From contig NZ_CP134772.1 of assembly GCF_031882575.1 (NCBI RefSeq), forward strand, positions 1,755,001 to 1,819,000: a DNA stretch of 64,000 bases, written 5' to 3'. The notes below the pieces were generated by a model. That model was not told the origin of the DNA and did not search any database. It was given only the letters and a program-made list of their open reading frames with translations. The position numbers and the translations under genes are program-made. How positions within the stretch are numbered: the stretch's first letter is position 1; every line of letters begins with the position of its first letter. Shown here piece by piece: positions 35,256-43,663 of the stretch. This stretch comes from Pseudomonas sp. VD-NE ins. GTDB taxonomy: Bacteria; Pseudomonadota; Gammaproteobacteria; Pseudomonadales; Pseudomonadaceae.

Positions 35256-36757
35256 GAGTGCTGATTCGTGCCGACGCCTCGCCAACCATCGGCAGTGGCC
35301 ACATTGCTCGCTGCCTGACGCTGGCGCGAGTGCTGCGCGCGCAGGGCAGTCATGTCGCCTTCGCCTGTCGACGGTTGCCGGGACATCGTCTGGAGGCATT
35401 GAGCGCCGAGGGATTCGAAACGTTCGCGCTGCCTGATCGCTACGCCAATGAAGATCCACAGCAAGCCATCGAATCGATGCTGCCGTGGCAGGCCGACATT
35501 GATGCACTGGGCTCGCAGCTTGAAGGTCAGGCCGAGTTTGACTGGATCATCGTCGACCACTACGGTCTCGATCATCATTGGCAAACCGCTGCACGGCGCT
35601 GGGCGCATCGAATTGCAGCGGTGGATGATCTTGCTACCCGGCGCTACAGCGTCGATTTGTTGCTCAATCAGAATCTTTCCGGCCTCAGTGAAAACTATGC
35701 GCCGTTGCTGCCCGAAGGTTGTCGCACGTTGCTCGGGCCGCGTTATGCGCTGTTGCGCGAAGAATTCAACTGCCCTGCCATCGAGATCAAGCCCAAGGCG
35801 CGCCGGGTACTGGTGAACTTCGGCGGATTCGATGCCGCAATGCAAACCCGCCACGCGATGCTGGCCCTGGCGGATTTCACCGAGTTGCAGGTGGACTTCG
35901 TCGCTGGCGCCGACAATCCGGCATGGGCGCAGATGCAGGCATTGGCCGAGACACGGCCGAACTGGCGTCTGCACAGTTTTGTCAGCGATTTCTACCAGCG
36001 CATGAGCGAAGCCGACCTGTTTGTCGGCGCCGGTGGCGGCACCAGTTGGGAGCGCGCAGCGTTGGGCTTGCCGACAATTTGCATTGCCGTGTCGAACAAC
36101 CAGCAGGCCAACGGCGAAGTCATGGCCGTAACGGGGACACATGTTTTCATGGGCGCCCGTGAGCAGGTCAGTGTCGAGCAGTTGCGCGACGCCATCGGCT
36201 TCGTCGCCGACAATTATTATTTGCGACAGGGCCTGGCCGAACGCTCGCGGCAACTGGTCGATGGACGCGGAGCGCTGCGCGTTGCTGCCGCTCTGGCCGG
36301 CGCAGTGCTGGCCATCCGTCCCGCCACGTTAGAGGATGCACGGCTGTTGTTCGATGGTCGCAATGCCGAAACGGTACGGCGTTGGTCGCTGGCGAGCGCT
36401 GAAATCGACTGGTCGCAGCACGTCAACTGGCTGACCGCCAGTCTGCGTAATCCGCAGCGTTTACTGTTGATCGCCGAATCCGATGACGGCCCGGTCGGTG
36501 TGCTGCGTTACGACCTGCGCGGGTTTGCTGCCGAAGTATCGATCTATCTGCTTGAGGGACGTTTCGGCCTGGGTTGGGGTAAGGCGCTGCTGACGCGGGG
36601 CGAAGCGTTCGTCACCCGCCACTGGCCGCAAGTGACCGCCATTACCGCTCAGGTACTGCCGGGCAATCGTGCCTCGTTGAATGTGTTTCATGACGCCGGG
36701 TTCACTCAGAGTGCCTGTGCGTTCACCCGTGTTTTGAAGGATCACCCGCATGACTAG
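35252..36757 (+). CDS. pseG: PseG-PseH fusion: UDP-sugar hydrolase plus N-acetyltransferase
   Basis: A 501-aa fusion. Residues 1-340 are PseG, the UDP-2,4-diacetamido-2,4,6-trideoxy-altropyranose hydrolase, with IGSGHIARC carrying catalytic H17 and GAGGGTSWERAALGLP in the UDP site. Residues about 348-495 form a GNAT domain (AIRPATLEDARLLFDGRN ... LPGNRASLNVFHDAGF) matching PseH, the C4-amino acetyltransferase. No separate pseH is present, so this protein likely supplies both steps. The ATG overlaps the pseF stop, with GGAGAG upstream. Confidence 0.92.
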   Translation: MRVLIRADASPTIGSGHIARCLTLARVLRAQGSHVAFACRRLPGHRLEALSAEGFETFALPDRYANEDPQQAIESMLPWQADIDALGSQLEGQAEFDWIIVDHYGLDHHWQTAARRWAHRIAAVDDLATRRYSVDLLLNQNLSGLSENYAPLLPEGCRTLLGPRYALLREEFNCPAIEIKPKARRVLVNFGGFDAAMQTRHAMLALADFTELQVDFVAGADNPAWAQMQALAETRPNWRLHSFVSDFYQRMSEADLFVGAGGGTSWERAALGLPTICIAVSNNQQANGEVMAVTGTHVFMGAREQVSVEQLRDAIGFVADNYYLRQGLAERSRQLVDGRGALRVAAALAGAVLAIRPATLEDARLLFDGRNAETVRRWSLASAEIDWSQHVNWLTASLRNPQRLLLIAESDDGPVGVLRYDLRGFAAEVSIYLLEGRFGLGWGKALLTRGEAFVTRHWPQVTAITAQVLPGNRASLNVFHDAGFTQSACAFTRVLKDHPHD

Positions 36758-37802
36758 TTTCAAGATTGGTAACCGCTTGATCGGTGCCGATGCGCCGCCC
36801 TTCATCATCGCCGAGATGAGCGGCAACCATAACCAGTCGCTGGACGTGGCCCTGCAAATTGTCGAGGCAGCAGCGAAGGCGGGGGCGCATGCGCTGAAGC
36901 TGCAAACCTACACCGCCGAAACCATGACGCTGGATTTGTCTGAAGGCGAATTCTTCATCAAGGATCCGGGCAGTCTGTGGGCGGGTACTTCGCTCTACGA
37001 TTTGTATGAACAAGCTCATACGCCGTGGGAATGGCATGCGCCGATTTTTGCTCGTGCCAAGGAACTGGGGATGCTCGCGTTCTCGACGCCGTTCGATGGC
37101 AGCGCTGTGGACTTTCTCGAGAGTCTCGACGTGCCGGCGTACAAGATCGCCAGTTTCGAAAACACCGATTTGCCGTTGATCCGCCGTGTGGCCGCTACCG
37201 GCAAGCCGCTGATCATTTCAACCGGCATGGCCAGCATCGCCGAGCTGGATGAGGCCGTTCGCGCCGCGCGCGAGGCCGGCTGTAAGGATCTGGTGTTGCT
37301 CAAATGCACCAGCACGTACCCGGCCACGCCGCTCAACAGCAATGTGAGAACCATCGCGCATTTGCGCGAATTGTTCGGCTGCGAAGTGGGGCTGTCGGAT
37401 CATTCGATGGGTGTTGGCGTGTCGGTGGCGGCGGTGGCGCTCGGTGCGACGGTGGTGGAAAAACACTTCACCCTCGACCGTTCAGCAGGTGGCGTCGATG
37501 CGAGTTTCTCCCTGGAACCGGCGGAAATGGCCAGTCTGGTGGTGGAAACCGAGCGCGCCTGGCAAGCCATGGGCCAAGTGCATTACGGTGTCACAGAGGC
37601 CGAACGCAAGTCGCTGGTCTATCGCCGCTCGCTGTACGTCACCGCCGACATGGCTGCCGGTGAGCCCTTTTCCCCGGACAATCTGCGCGCCATTCGCCCG
37701 GGTCTCGGTCTGCCGCCCAAGCACACCGACGCCGTCCTCGGCCGCCGCGCACGCATGCCGATCAAGCGCGGCACGCCGCTGGACTGGTCGTTGGTTGAAT
37801 AG
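36750..37802 (+). CDS. pseI: Pseudaminic acid synthase PseI
   Basis: A 350-aa NeuB-family enzyme condensing PEP with the 6-deoxy sugar from PseG. The TIM-barrel part includes FIIAEMSGNHNQSL (about 15-28), LLKCTSTYPATPLNSN and GLSDHSMGVGVS. A C-terminal SAF antifreeze-like domain (about 290-350) ends LGRRARMPIKRGTPLDWSLV. It overlaps pseG by 8 bp, with AAGGA upstream. It is the last gene of the pse run. Confidence 0.95.
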   Translation: MTSFKIGNRLIGADAPPFIIAEMSGNHNQSLDVALQIVEAAAKAGAHALKLQTYTAETMTLDLSEGEFFIKDPGSLWAGTSLYDLYEQAHTPWEWHAPIFARAKELGMLAFSTPFDGSAVDFLESLDVPAYKIASFENTDLPLIRRVAATGKPLIISTGMASIAELDEAVRAAREAGCKDLVLLKCTSTYPATPLNSNVRTIAHLRELFGCEVGLSDHSMGVGVSVAAVALGATVVEKHFTLDRSAGGVDASFSLEPAEMASLVVETERAWQAMGQVHYGVTEAERKSLVYRRSLYVTADMAAGEPFSPDNLRAIRPGLGLPPKHTDAVLGRRARMPIKRGTPLDWSLVE

Positions 37803-38027
37803 CCGATCTGCACCGATTCGGCAAAATAGCGTGACCTGCGAGTCATAACGCGCATCTTCACTGTATTGTATTGATCGGGGAGATGGCGCCTGGCTCGTTT
37901 TCGATTCCAGTGATAGCCCTTTGCGCTCCCCGTGGCTGCCCGTTTTGGCGGCCGTTTTCTGTTTGTCGGCGCCCCTCGAAATCCTTGCGAGCGGTGGTCT
38001 TGGGCTGTTTTTTATTGGGAAGCCGTA
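37803..38027. other. 225-bp gap between pseI and the KAS III gene; no clear element
   Basis: I see no strong hairpin plus T-run and no clear -24/-12 or FliA site. Either the KAS III gene is read through from the pse operon or a sigma-70 promoter lies here that cannot be picked by eye. Confidence 0.4.
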
Positions 38028-38954
38028 ATGATTGGCATAAAAAGCATTGCGAGCTACGTTCCTGTAGCCGGCGTGGACAATTACGCACAAGGTGCAAAAT
38101 TCGAGAAGGATGAAGAATTCATCCTTGGCAAGATCGGCTCGGCGTTCCTGCCGCGCAAAGATGCTGAACAGGAAACCTCCGATCTGTGCGTGGAAGCGGC
38201 CAATGCGCTGTTTGCCAGCAACCCTGATCTGAAACGTGAGTCGATCGACGCCTTGATCGTCGTCACCCAGAACGGTGACGAAGAAGGCCTGCCACACACC
38301 GCCGCCATCGTGCAGGACAAACTCGGTCTGCCGACCAATGTTGCCGCGTTCGACATTTCCCTGGGCTGCTCCGGTTACGTCTACGGCATCTACGCGATCA
38401 AGGGCTTCATGGAAGCCGCCGGCCTGAAGAACGGCCTGCTGATCACCGCTGACCCGTATTCGAAAATCGTCGATCCGGAAGACCGCAACACCACCATGCT
38501 GTTCGGCGATGCCGCCACCGCAACGTGGATGGGCGAAGAGCCGACCTGGGCACTGGGCAAAGCCAAGTTCGGCACCGACGGTTCGGGTGCTCCGCACCTG
38601 AAAGTCACCGATGGCGTGTTCTTCATGAACGGTCGTCAGGTGTTCAACTTTGCGCTGCTCAAAGTCCCGGCACACTTGCACGAACTGCTCGACGATTCCG
38701 GTCTGAAGGCCGATGACATCGATGCCTTCTGCATTCACCAGGGCAGCGCGGCAATTGTCGATGCCGTGGCGCGACGTTTCGAAGGCGAGCCGGAAAAATT
38801 CATCAAGGACATGGTCGAGACCGGCAATACCGTGTCGTCGAGCATTCCGTTGCTGCTGGAAAAACACGTCATCGATTCCGACTGGCAGCGTATTGCCCTG
38901 AGCGGGTTTGGTGTCGGCCTGTCGTGGGGCTCGGCGATTATTTATCGTCCTTGA
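38028..38954 (+). CDS. 3-oxoacyl-ACP synthase III-like enzyme (KAS III)
   Basis: A 308-aa FabH-like thiolase-fold enzyme. The Cys-His-Asn triad is intact: C114 (DISLGCSGYVYG), H237 (FCIHQGSA) and N267 (ETGNTVSSS). It is smaller and more divergent than housekeeping FabH. A KAS III homologue also sits in the P. syringae flagellin-glycosylation region, whose glycan carries a 3-hydroxybutanoyl amide. By analogy this enzyme may make an acyl group for the glycan. No ACP gene is adjacent. The ATG has GGGAAG upstream; upstream frame rejected. Confidence 0.85.
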   Translation: MIGIKSIASYVPVAGVDNYAQGAKFEKDEEFILGKIGSAFLPRKDAEQETSDLCVEAANALFASNPDLKRESIDALIVVTQNGDEEGLPHTAAIVQDKLGLPTNVAAFDISLGCSGYVYGIYAIKGFMEAAGLKNGLLITADPYSKIVDPEDRNTTMLFGDAATATWMGEEPTWALGKAKFGTDGSGAPHLKVTDGVFFMNGRQVFNFALLKVPAHLHELLDDSGLKADDIDAFCIHQGSAAIVDAVARRFEGEPEKFIKDMVETGNTVSSSIPLLLEKHVIDSDWQRIALSGFGVGLSWGSAIIYRP

Positions 38955-38977
38955 GTCTGAGCAAAAACGGCGGATAC

Positions 38978-39017
38978 AAAAATAGCGTTCAAGGTTAACC
39001 TTGAACGCTATTTTTTT
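38978..39017 (+). terminator. Perfect 38-bp palindrome acting as terminator
   Basis: The 19-bp arms are exact complements centred on GGTTAACC, and a T7 run ends the right arm. Because both sides carry A/T tracts it may terminate in both directions. It ends the KAS III transcript just before maf. Confidence 0.9.
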
Positions 39018-39041
39018 GCCTGAACGGGAGCGCGAGGCGCC

Positions 39042-40331
39042 ATGAGCGAGTTTTTTCAAGCCAATGCCGAGGTGTTGCAACGGCGCTGGCCGGCGCTGTT
39101 CGAGCGACTGGTAGCGGAGGACAGTACGGCCGTCCCCGCTCAACTGGTTGAGGGGCTAGGCTCGACGCTGAGCATCAACGGCATTCAACTCACCAGTCGT
39201 CACGATCGTCTCCATGAAGCGCAGATTCAGGCGGCCAGTCTGCCCGACAAGGCGCAGTTGCATGTCTATGGCACCGGTCTCGGCGATTTGCCCACGGTGC
39301 TGCTTGAGCGGTCCGGACTGCAACGCTTGTACGTACACATCCTCAATGGCGCGCTGTTTGCGCTGGTGGTGCAACTGCTCGATCAGCGCCAGTGGCTGGA
39401 AGATCCGCGCGTCGAGTTGTTTTACGCCGGCGATCATCCAGACTTTTTTACGCCGTTTTTTGCCCTGCCTGCCGAGATGCTGTTGGCCGACGATTTCAAC
39501 GCAAAAGTGCGTGATCGCCTGGTCAGCGAAGTCCACCTGAGCTTCAACAATCGGGATTTCGATCCGCAGTCAACGGAGATTCAACAGCGTCTGCAGGAAT
39601 GCCTGCCGGTGCTGCTCGCCGATGCGGACGTGGCGCAGTTGTTCGGCACCTGTGTCGGCCGGGAAATCTACGTGATCGCCACCGGGCCGACGCTGGAGCA
39701 GCATTACCAGCGTCTGGCGGCAATCCGTCAGCGCGCCGAACGCCCGTTGTTCATCTGTGTCGACACTGCGTATCGACCGCTGCGCGAACACGGGATTGTG
39801 CCTGACCTGGTGGTGAGCATTGATCAGCGCATCAGCTTTCGCCATTTGCCATTCGAGGAGTCCGACGGCATCCCGCTGGTGTATCTGCCGATGAGCGATC
39901 CGTCGGTTTTGAAGGCGTGGAAGGGTAAGCGTTACGGTGGTTATTCCGCGAGTCCGATCTACGCGAATCTGCGTGAGCAGCACCCGCGAGCGCAGTTGCA
40001 CGTGGGCGGCAGTGTGATTCACCCGGCGGTGGATCTGGCGGTAAAGATGGGCGCCACCGGCATCACGCTGTTTGGTGCTGACTTCGCCTTCCCGATGAAC
40101 AAGACCCATGCAGGCTGGAACGACGGCGATCTGGGGCCGTCGGTGAATCAGGCGCGGCATTGGGTGCGTGATGGCCATGGTCAGCGGGTCAGCACACAGC
40201 TCAACTTTCGCGGTTATCTGTGCGTGCTGGAGCGCTATATCGCTGCACATCCACAGGTCGAATTTCTCAACAGCAGCCGCTCCGGGGCGCTGATCGCCGG
40301 AACCGGTTTCAACCCGGAGTTTGTGCAATGA
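39042..40331 (+). CDS. maf: Motility accessory factor Maf-type flagellin glycosyltransferase (DUF115)
   Basis: A 429-aa protein with the MAF_flag10/DUF115 core (about 185-400): IYVIATGPTLEQHYQRL, FICVDTAYRPLREHGIVPD, HVGGSVIHPAVDLAVKMGA and LFGADFAFP. Maf proteins transfer pseudaminic or legionaminic acid to flagellin. Its place after the pse genes and two genes before fliC fits that role. It starts 25 bp after a terminator, so a promoter may overlap that region, though none is obvious. Confidence 0.88.
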   Translation: MSEFFQANAEVLQRRWPALFERLVAEDSTAVPAQLVEGLGSTLSINGIQLTSRHDRLHEAQIQAASLPDKAQLHVYGTGLGDLPTVLLERSGLQRLYVHILNGALFALVVQLLDQRQWLEDPRVELFYAGDHPDFFTPFFALPAEMLLADDFNAKVRDRLVSEVHLSFNNRDFDPQSTEIQQRLQECLPVLLADADVAQLFGTCVGREIYVIATGPTLEQHYQRLAAIRQRAERPLFICVDTAYRPLREHGIVPDLVVSIDQRISFRHLPFEESDGIPLVYLPMSDPSVLKAWKGKRYGGYSASPIYANLREQHPRAQLHVGGSVIHPAVDLAVKMGATGITLFGADFAFPMNKTHAGWNDGDLGPSVNQARHWVRDGHGQRVSTQLNFRGYLCVLERYIAAHPQVEFLNSSRSGALIAGTGFNPEFVQ

Positions 40332-40594
40332 GTACGCTGAGCCTCTGTAAGGATGAATGTCGCCAGTGTGCGGGGTTGTTTCGCCTCGGGCGCGATGTCG
40401 AGGCGGCGCTGACGATGGTCGATGTGTTTGAAAAGGCCCAGCAATGTTTAGCGTCTGCCCCGGCAGAGGGTCAGCAGGTGTGGGCGCAGCTGTTACTGCA
40501 AATGCTCGATTGTCAGGAGCGCCAGGACTGGTTGGGGCTGGCTGATTACATGGAGTACGAATTGATCGAGTTGCTGGAAAGTGTTCCGGCCTGA
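40328..40594 (+). CDS. Small protein, 88 aa, with N-terminal CX3CX2C motif; function unknown
   Basis: It begins MSTLSLCKDECRQCAGLF, with C7, C11 and C14 spaced CX3CX2C; C46 (or nearby) and another Cys near 61 follow. The rest is helical and acidic (DYMEYELIELLES). Its ATG overlaps the maf stop (ATGA), so it is co-translated with maf. I do not recognise the family. Its size and place resemble a chaperone or accessory subunit, but that is inference. Confidence 0.7.
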   Translation: MSTLSLCKDECRQCAGLFRLGRDVEAALTMVDVFEKAQQCLASAPAEGQQVWAQLLLQMLDCQERQDWLGLADYMEYELIELLESVPA

Positions 40595-40602
40595 GCAGGC
40601 CG
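40587..40602 (+). terminator. Weak hairpin at the end of the maf transcript
   Basis: CGGCCT-GAGC-AGGCCG overlaps the stop of the 88-aa gene. No T-run follows, so termination is uncertain. Confidence 0.35.
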
Positions 40603-40729
40603 ACAGCACTGGCCCGCAGGTTTGCGCCGAAGTCGGTTTTATGACGTCATTTTTTCGCGGGTGATGTGCTGCTAAGTCTTTGTTTTCGCGGGGGTGGCAG
40701 GGTGATGGCAAAATTTTTTCAAAAAGCCC

Positions 40730-40756
40730 TCAAGCAACCTGCAAACCCGACGATAA
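40730..40756 (+). promoter_or_regulatory. Sigma-28 (FliA) promoter of fliC
   Basis: TCAAGCAA, exactly 11 bp, then GACGATAA matches the FliA consensus (-10 GCCGATAA, 7 of 8). The ATG is 80 bp downstream, giving a long leader. Confidence 0.85.
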
Positions 40757-40836
40757 CTATTACGAAGGTTCTCTAGGCCATACCCGGCGGTTGCCAGGGC
40801 CGGAAGCCGCAGTACCCAACCAACGAGGAATTCGTC

Positions 40837-41697
40837 ATGGCTTTAACAGTAAACACCAACACCACGTCGTTGAACGTTCAGAAAAACCTGAACCGCGCTT
40901 CCGACGCTCTGTCGACTTCGATGCAGCGCCTGTCTTCCGGCCTGAAAATCAACAGCGCTAAAGACGACGCCGCTGGCCTGCAAATCTCCAACCGTATGTC
41001 CTCGCAGATCCGCGGTAACACCCAAGCTATCCAGAACGCCAACGACGGTATCTCCGTTGCTCAGACCGCTGAAGGCGCTCTGCAAGCTTCGACCGACATC
41101 CTGCAGCGTATGCGTGAACTGGCTGTTAAAGCACGTAACGGCACCAACGGCACTGCTGACCAGACCGCAACCAACGCTGAATTCGCTCAGATGTCTGACG
41201 AAATCACCCGTATCTCGGCTGCTACCAACCTGAACGGCAAAAACCTGCTGGACGGTTCGGCTGGTACTGTGACTCTGCAAGTTGGCGCAAACACCGGTTC
41301 GGCTAACCACATCGACCTGGTACTGAGCTCCAAGTTCGACGCCGTCAGCCTGTCGGTTGGTAGCGGTACTGTAGTTCTGACCGGTACTTCGGGTACTGGT
41401 GCTGGTTCTGCTTCGCAGAACATCGACAACGCGATCACTGCAATCGACGCCGCTATCGCTGCTATCGGTGCAACCCGTGCTAGCCTGGGTGCTTCGCAAA
41501 ACCGTCTGACCAGCACCATCTCCAACCTGCAGAACATCACTGAAAACACCACTGCTGCACAAGGTCGCGTACAAGATACCGACTTCGCCGCAGAGACTGC
41601 TAACCTGACCAAGCAGCAAACCCTGCAACAGGCTTCGACCTCGGTTCTGGCTCAAGCCAACCAACTGCCTTCCGCTGTACTGAAGCTGCTTCAGTAA
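40837..41697 (+). CDS. fliC: Flagellin FliC
   Basis: A 286-aa short flagellin. The N-terminal D0/D1 helices (ALTVNTNTTSLNVQKNL) and the C-terminal helix (QASTSVLAQANQLPSAVLKLL) are intact; the middle (about 140-200) is small and Ser/Thr-rich, so D2/D3 are nearly absent. The flg22-type epitope spans residues 30-51 (QRLSSGLKINSAKDD...) and a TLR5-type LQRMRELAV lies near 88-97. Ser/Thr around 145-195 are the likely O-glycosylation sites. Codons are strongly biased to GCT, GGT and CGT, unlike neighbours, as in highly expressed genes. CGAGGAA precedes the ATG. Confidence 0.97.
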   Translation: MALTVNTNTTSLNVQKNLNRASDALSTSMQRLSSGLKINSAKDDAAGLQISNRMSSQIRGNTQAIQNANDGISVAQTAEGALQASTDILQRMRELAVKARNGTNGTADQTATNAEFAQMSDEITRISAATNLNGKNLLDGSAGTVTLQVGANTGSANHIDLVLSSKFDAVSLSVGSGTVVLTGTSGTGAGSASQNIDNAITAIDAAIAAIGATRASLGASQNRLTSTISNLQNITENTTAAQGRVQDTDFAAETANLTKQQTLQQASTSVLAQANQLPSAVLKLLQ

Positions 41698-41713
41698 TTT
41701 CGGAATGAGTTTG

Positions 41714-41751
41714 AGCGGGGGGGTGCGCTGGTCGCGCTCTCTCGCTTTTTT
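41714..41751 (+). terminator. Terminator after fliC
   Basis: AGCGGGGGGGTGCGC can pair with GCGCTCTCTCGCT using several G-U pairs, followed by six T residues. Some read-through into flaG is possible. Confidence 0.65.
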
Positions 41752-41769
41752 CGTTAAGAGGTGATGGGC

Positions 41770-42126
41770 ATGGACATGAGCGTAAAGCTTAACGTGTCTT
41801 ATCCGGCTCCCAAGCCAGTGCCACCGGTTGCTGACAAATCGTCAGAGATGCCTAAAGTTGCCAAGACTGAAGCGCCGGTCGCTGCCAAGAGTCAGGAAAC
41901 GGACGACGCCAAGTTGAAACTGGCGGTGCAGGAGATCGAAAAGTTTGTACAGTCGATCAAGCGCAATCTGGAGTTTTCGATCGACGAACACTCCGGGAAG
42001 GTCATCGTCAAGGTGATCGCAAGCGAGACGGGTGAGGTCGTACGACAGATTCCCTCCGCAGAAGCCCTCAAGCTGGCAGACAGCCTCGCCAATGCGAGTC
42101 ACGTGTTGTTCGACGCCAAAGTCTGA
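41770..42126 (+). CDS. flaG: FlaG family protein
   Basis: A 118-aa FlaG-type protein. The C-terminal core (AVQEIEKFVQSIKRNLEFSI ... GEVVRQIPSAEALKLA) is characteristic; the N-terminal 40 residues are Pro/Lys-rich and probably flexible. It is thought to affect filament length. The start is set at ATG 41770 because of the extended Shine-Dalgarno GAGGTGAT just upstream; GTG 41761 and ATG 41764 overlap that site and are rejected. Confidence 0.92.
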   Translation: MDMSVKLNVSYPAPKPVPPVADKSSEMPKVAKTEAPVAAKSQETDDAKLKLAVQEIEKFVQSIKRNLEFSIDEHSGKVIVKVIASETGEVVRQIPSAEALKLADSLANASHVLFDAKV

Positions 42127-42208
42127 TAGCTGGCATGAATAGTGTTTGTCCGTTCTCAGGGCGCGTGTAACGGTCAAAAGAATGGCAACAATCTGAAGGG
42201 AGATGCAC

Positions 42209-43651
42209 ATGGCAAGTCCAATTCTACCGGGTTCCGGACTGGGTTCCGGCCTGGACATCGGCGCGATCGTCACCGCGCTGGTCAACGCCGACAAGTCTGC
42301 CAAACAGACGCAGATCGATACTGCAACTAAAACCAACACCCTGAAGATTTCCGGTGTCGGTACGCTGAAAAGCGCGTTGGCGGCTTACCAGAAGGCAATG
42401 ACCGATCTGAGCAGCAAGACCAACCCTGCGTTTGCCGGTTACACGGCGACCTCGGCTACCCCGGCAACGCTGACCGCTACTTCCGATAACACGGCTGTTT
42501 CGGGCACATACAGTGTCGTGGTGAATAACCTGGCCACCGGCTCGAAAGTAGCCAGTGCATCCTTCGCCGGCGGCGCGGCCAGTGCCATTCCGAGTGGTAC
42601 CCTGAAAATCAGTCAGAATGGCACTGATTACAATGTCGATATTCCGGCCAATGCCACCTTGCAGACCACCCGTGACGCCATCAACAAGGCGCAGGGTGTC
42701 AACGGCATTTCCGCCAACATCGTGACCGACAGCTCGGGCGCTTCGCGTCTGGTGATCAGTTCGAACAAGACGGGCGCCGGCTCCGACCTGACGGTCAGTG
42801 GCATTGCCGGTCTGGAAATCGATGGCACCAAAGTCATGTCTGCCACCCCGACCGCCGGTGATTCAGGGTCTGTGGGCGACATTGCCAAGGATGCGAAGCT
42901 GACCATTGATGGTCTTACCGTGACCAGCAAAAGCAACACGGTGAGCGGCGCCATCAGTGGCTTGACCATGAACCTGGTAGAAGCCAGCCCTACGGCGGTG
43001 AAGGTCTCTGTCGATACCAATACCAAGGGCTTGCAGGCTTCGGTTCAGCAATTCGTCGATGCCTTCAATACGCTCAAGACCACCATCGATAGCCTGTCCA
43101 AGGCAACGCCGGACGAAGATGGCAAGTTGACGGTGCAGGCCGCGTTTACCGGTGATTCTCTGCCGCGTACGTTGATTGCAGACATTCGTGCTCAGTTGAC
43201 CACTTCGTCGCCAGGCGAGCTGGGTGTGCTGTCGCAGATCGGTGTCATGACTGATCGCGACACCGGTAAGCTGACGCTGGACGCTACTGCCTTCAACAAG
43301 GCTATGTCTCAGCCAGGCATGACGGGTCAGGTTCAGCAGTTGTTCACCGGCACCGACGACAAGAACGGTCTGCTGGCGCGCATGACCAAGGCGGTCGATC
43401 CGTACCTCAAAGCTTCTGCTGACGGTAAAACCACCACCGGTTTGCTTGATCAGCGCATGACCATTCTGAACAACAACACCCGCAGCCTCACGTCGCAGCA
43501 ATTGGCGCTGGACCTGCGTGTGGCCAACCTGACCAAGACGTTGACTGCCAAGTACAACGCCATGGACTTGCTGGTAGGGCAGATGAAGGCAACGGCGAGC
43601 AACATCACGTCGTTCTTCAGCTCGCTGAACGCGCAGCAATCCGCGAAGTAA
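42209..43651 (+). CDS. fliD: Filament cap protein FliD (HAP2)
   Basis: A 480-aa cap protein. The N-terminus SPILPGSGLGSGLDIGAIVTAL and the C-terminal coiled segment (RVANLTKTLTAKYNAMDLLV ... ITSFFSSLNAQQ) match the family. ATG 42209 is favoured over ATG 42203 because AAGGGAG ends 6 nt upstream. It lies in the flaG-fliD-fliS-fliT order known from Pseudomonas. Confidence 0.95.
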   Translation: MASPILPGSGLGSGLDIGAIVTALVNADKSAKQTQIDTATKTNTLKISGVGTLKSALAAYQKAMTDLSSKTNPAFAGYTATSATPATLTATSDNTAVSGTYSVVVNNLATGSKVASASFAGGAASAIPSGTLKISQNGTDYNVDIPANATLQTTRDAINKAQGVNGISANIVTDSSGASRLVISSNKTGAGSDLTVSGIAGLEIDGTKVMSATPTAGDSGSVGDIAKDAKLTIDGLTVTSKSNTVSGAISGLTMNLVEASPTAVKVSVDTNTKGLQASVQQFVDAFNTLKTTIDSLSKATPDEDGKLTVQAAFTGDSLPRTLIADIRAQLTTSSPGELGVLSQIGVMTDRDTGKLTLDATAFNKAMSQPGMTGQVQQLFTGTDDKNGLLARMTKAVDPYLKASADGKTTTGLLDQRMTILNNNTRSLTSQQLALDLRVANLTKTLTAKYNAMDLLVGQMKATASNITSFFSSLNAQQSAK

Positions 43652-43663
43652 CAGGCAGGAACG

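Noticed and set aside
15729-40594. Viosamine pathway (vioA/vioB) or a separate pseH as in other islands
   Set aside because: No dTDP-viosamine aminotransferase or free GNAT gene is seen; the only DegT aminotransferase fits PseC.
42131-42148. Sigma-54-like TGGCATGAATAGTGTT before fliD
   Set aside because: The essential -12 GC is GT, so the site breaks the GG-N10-GC rule.
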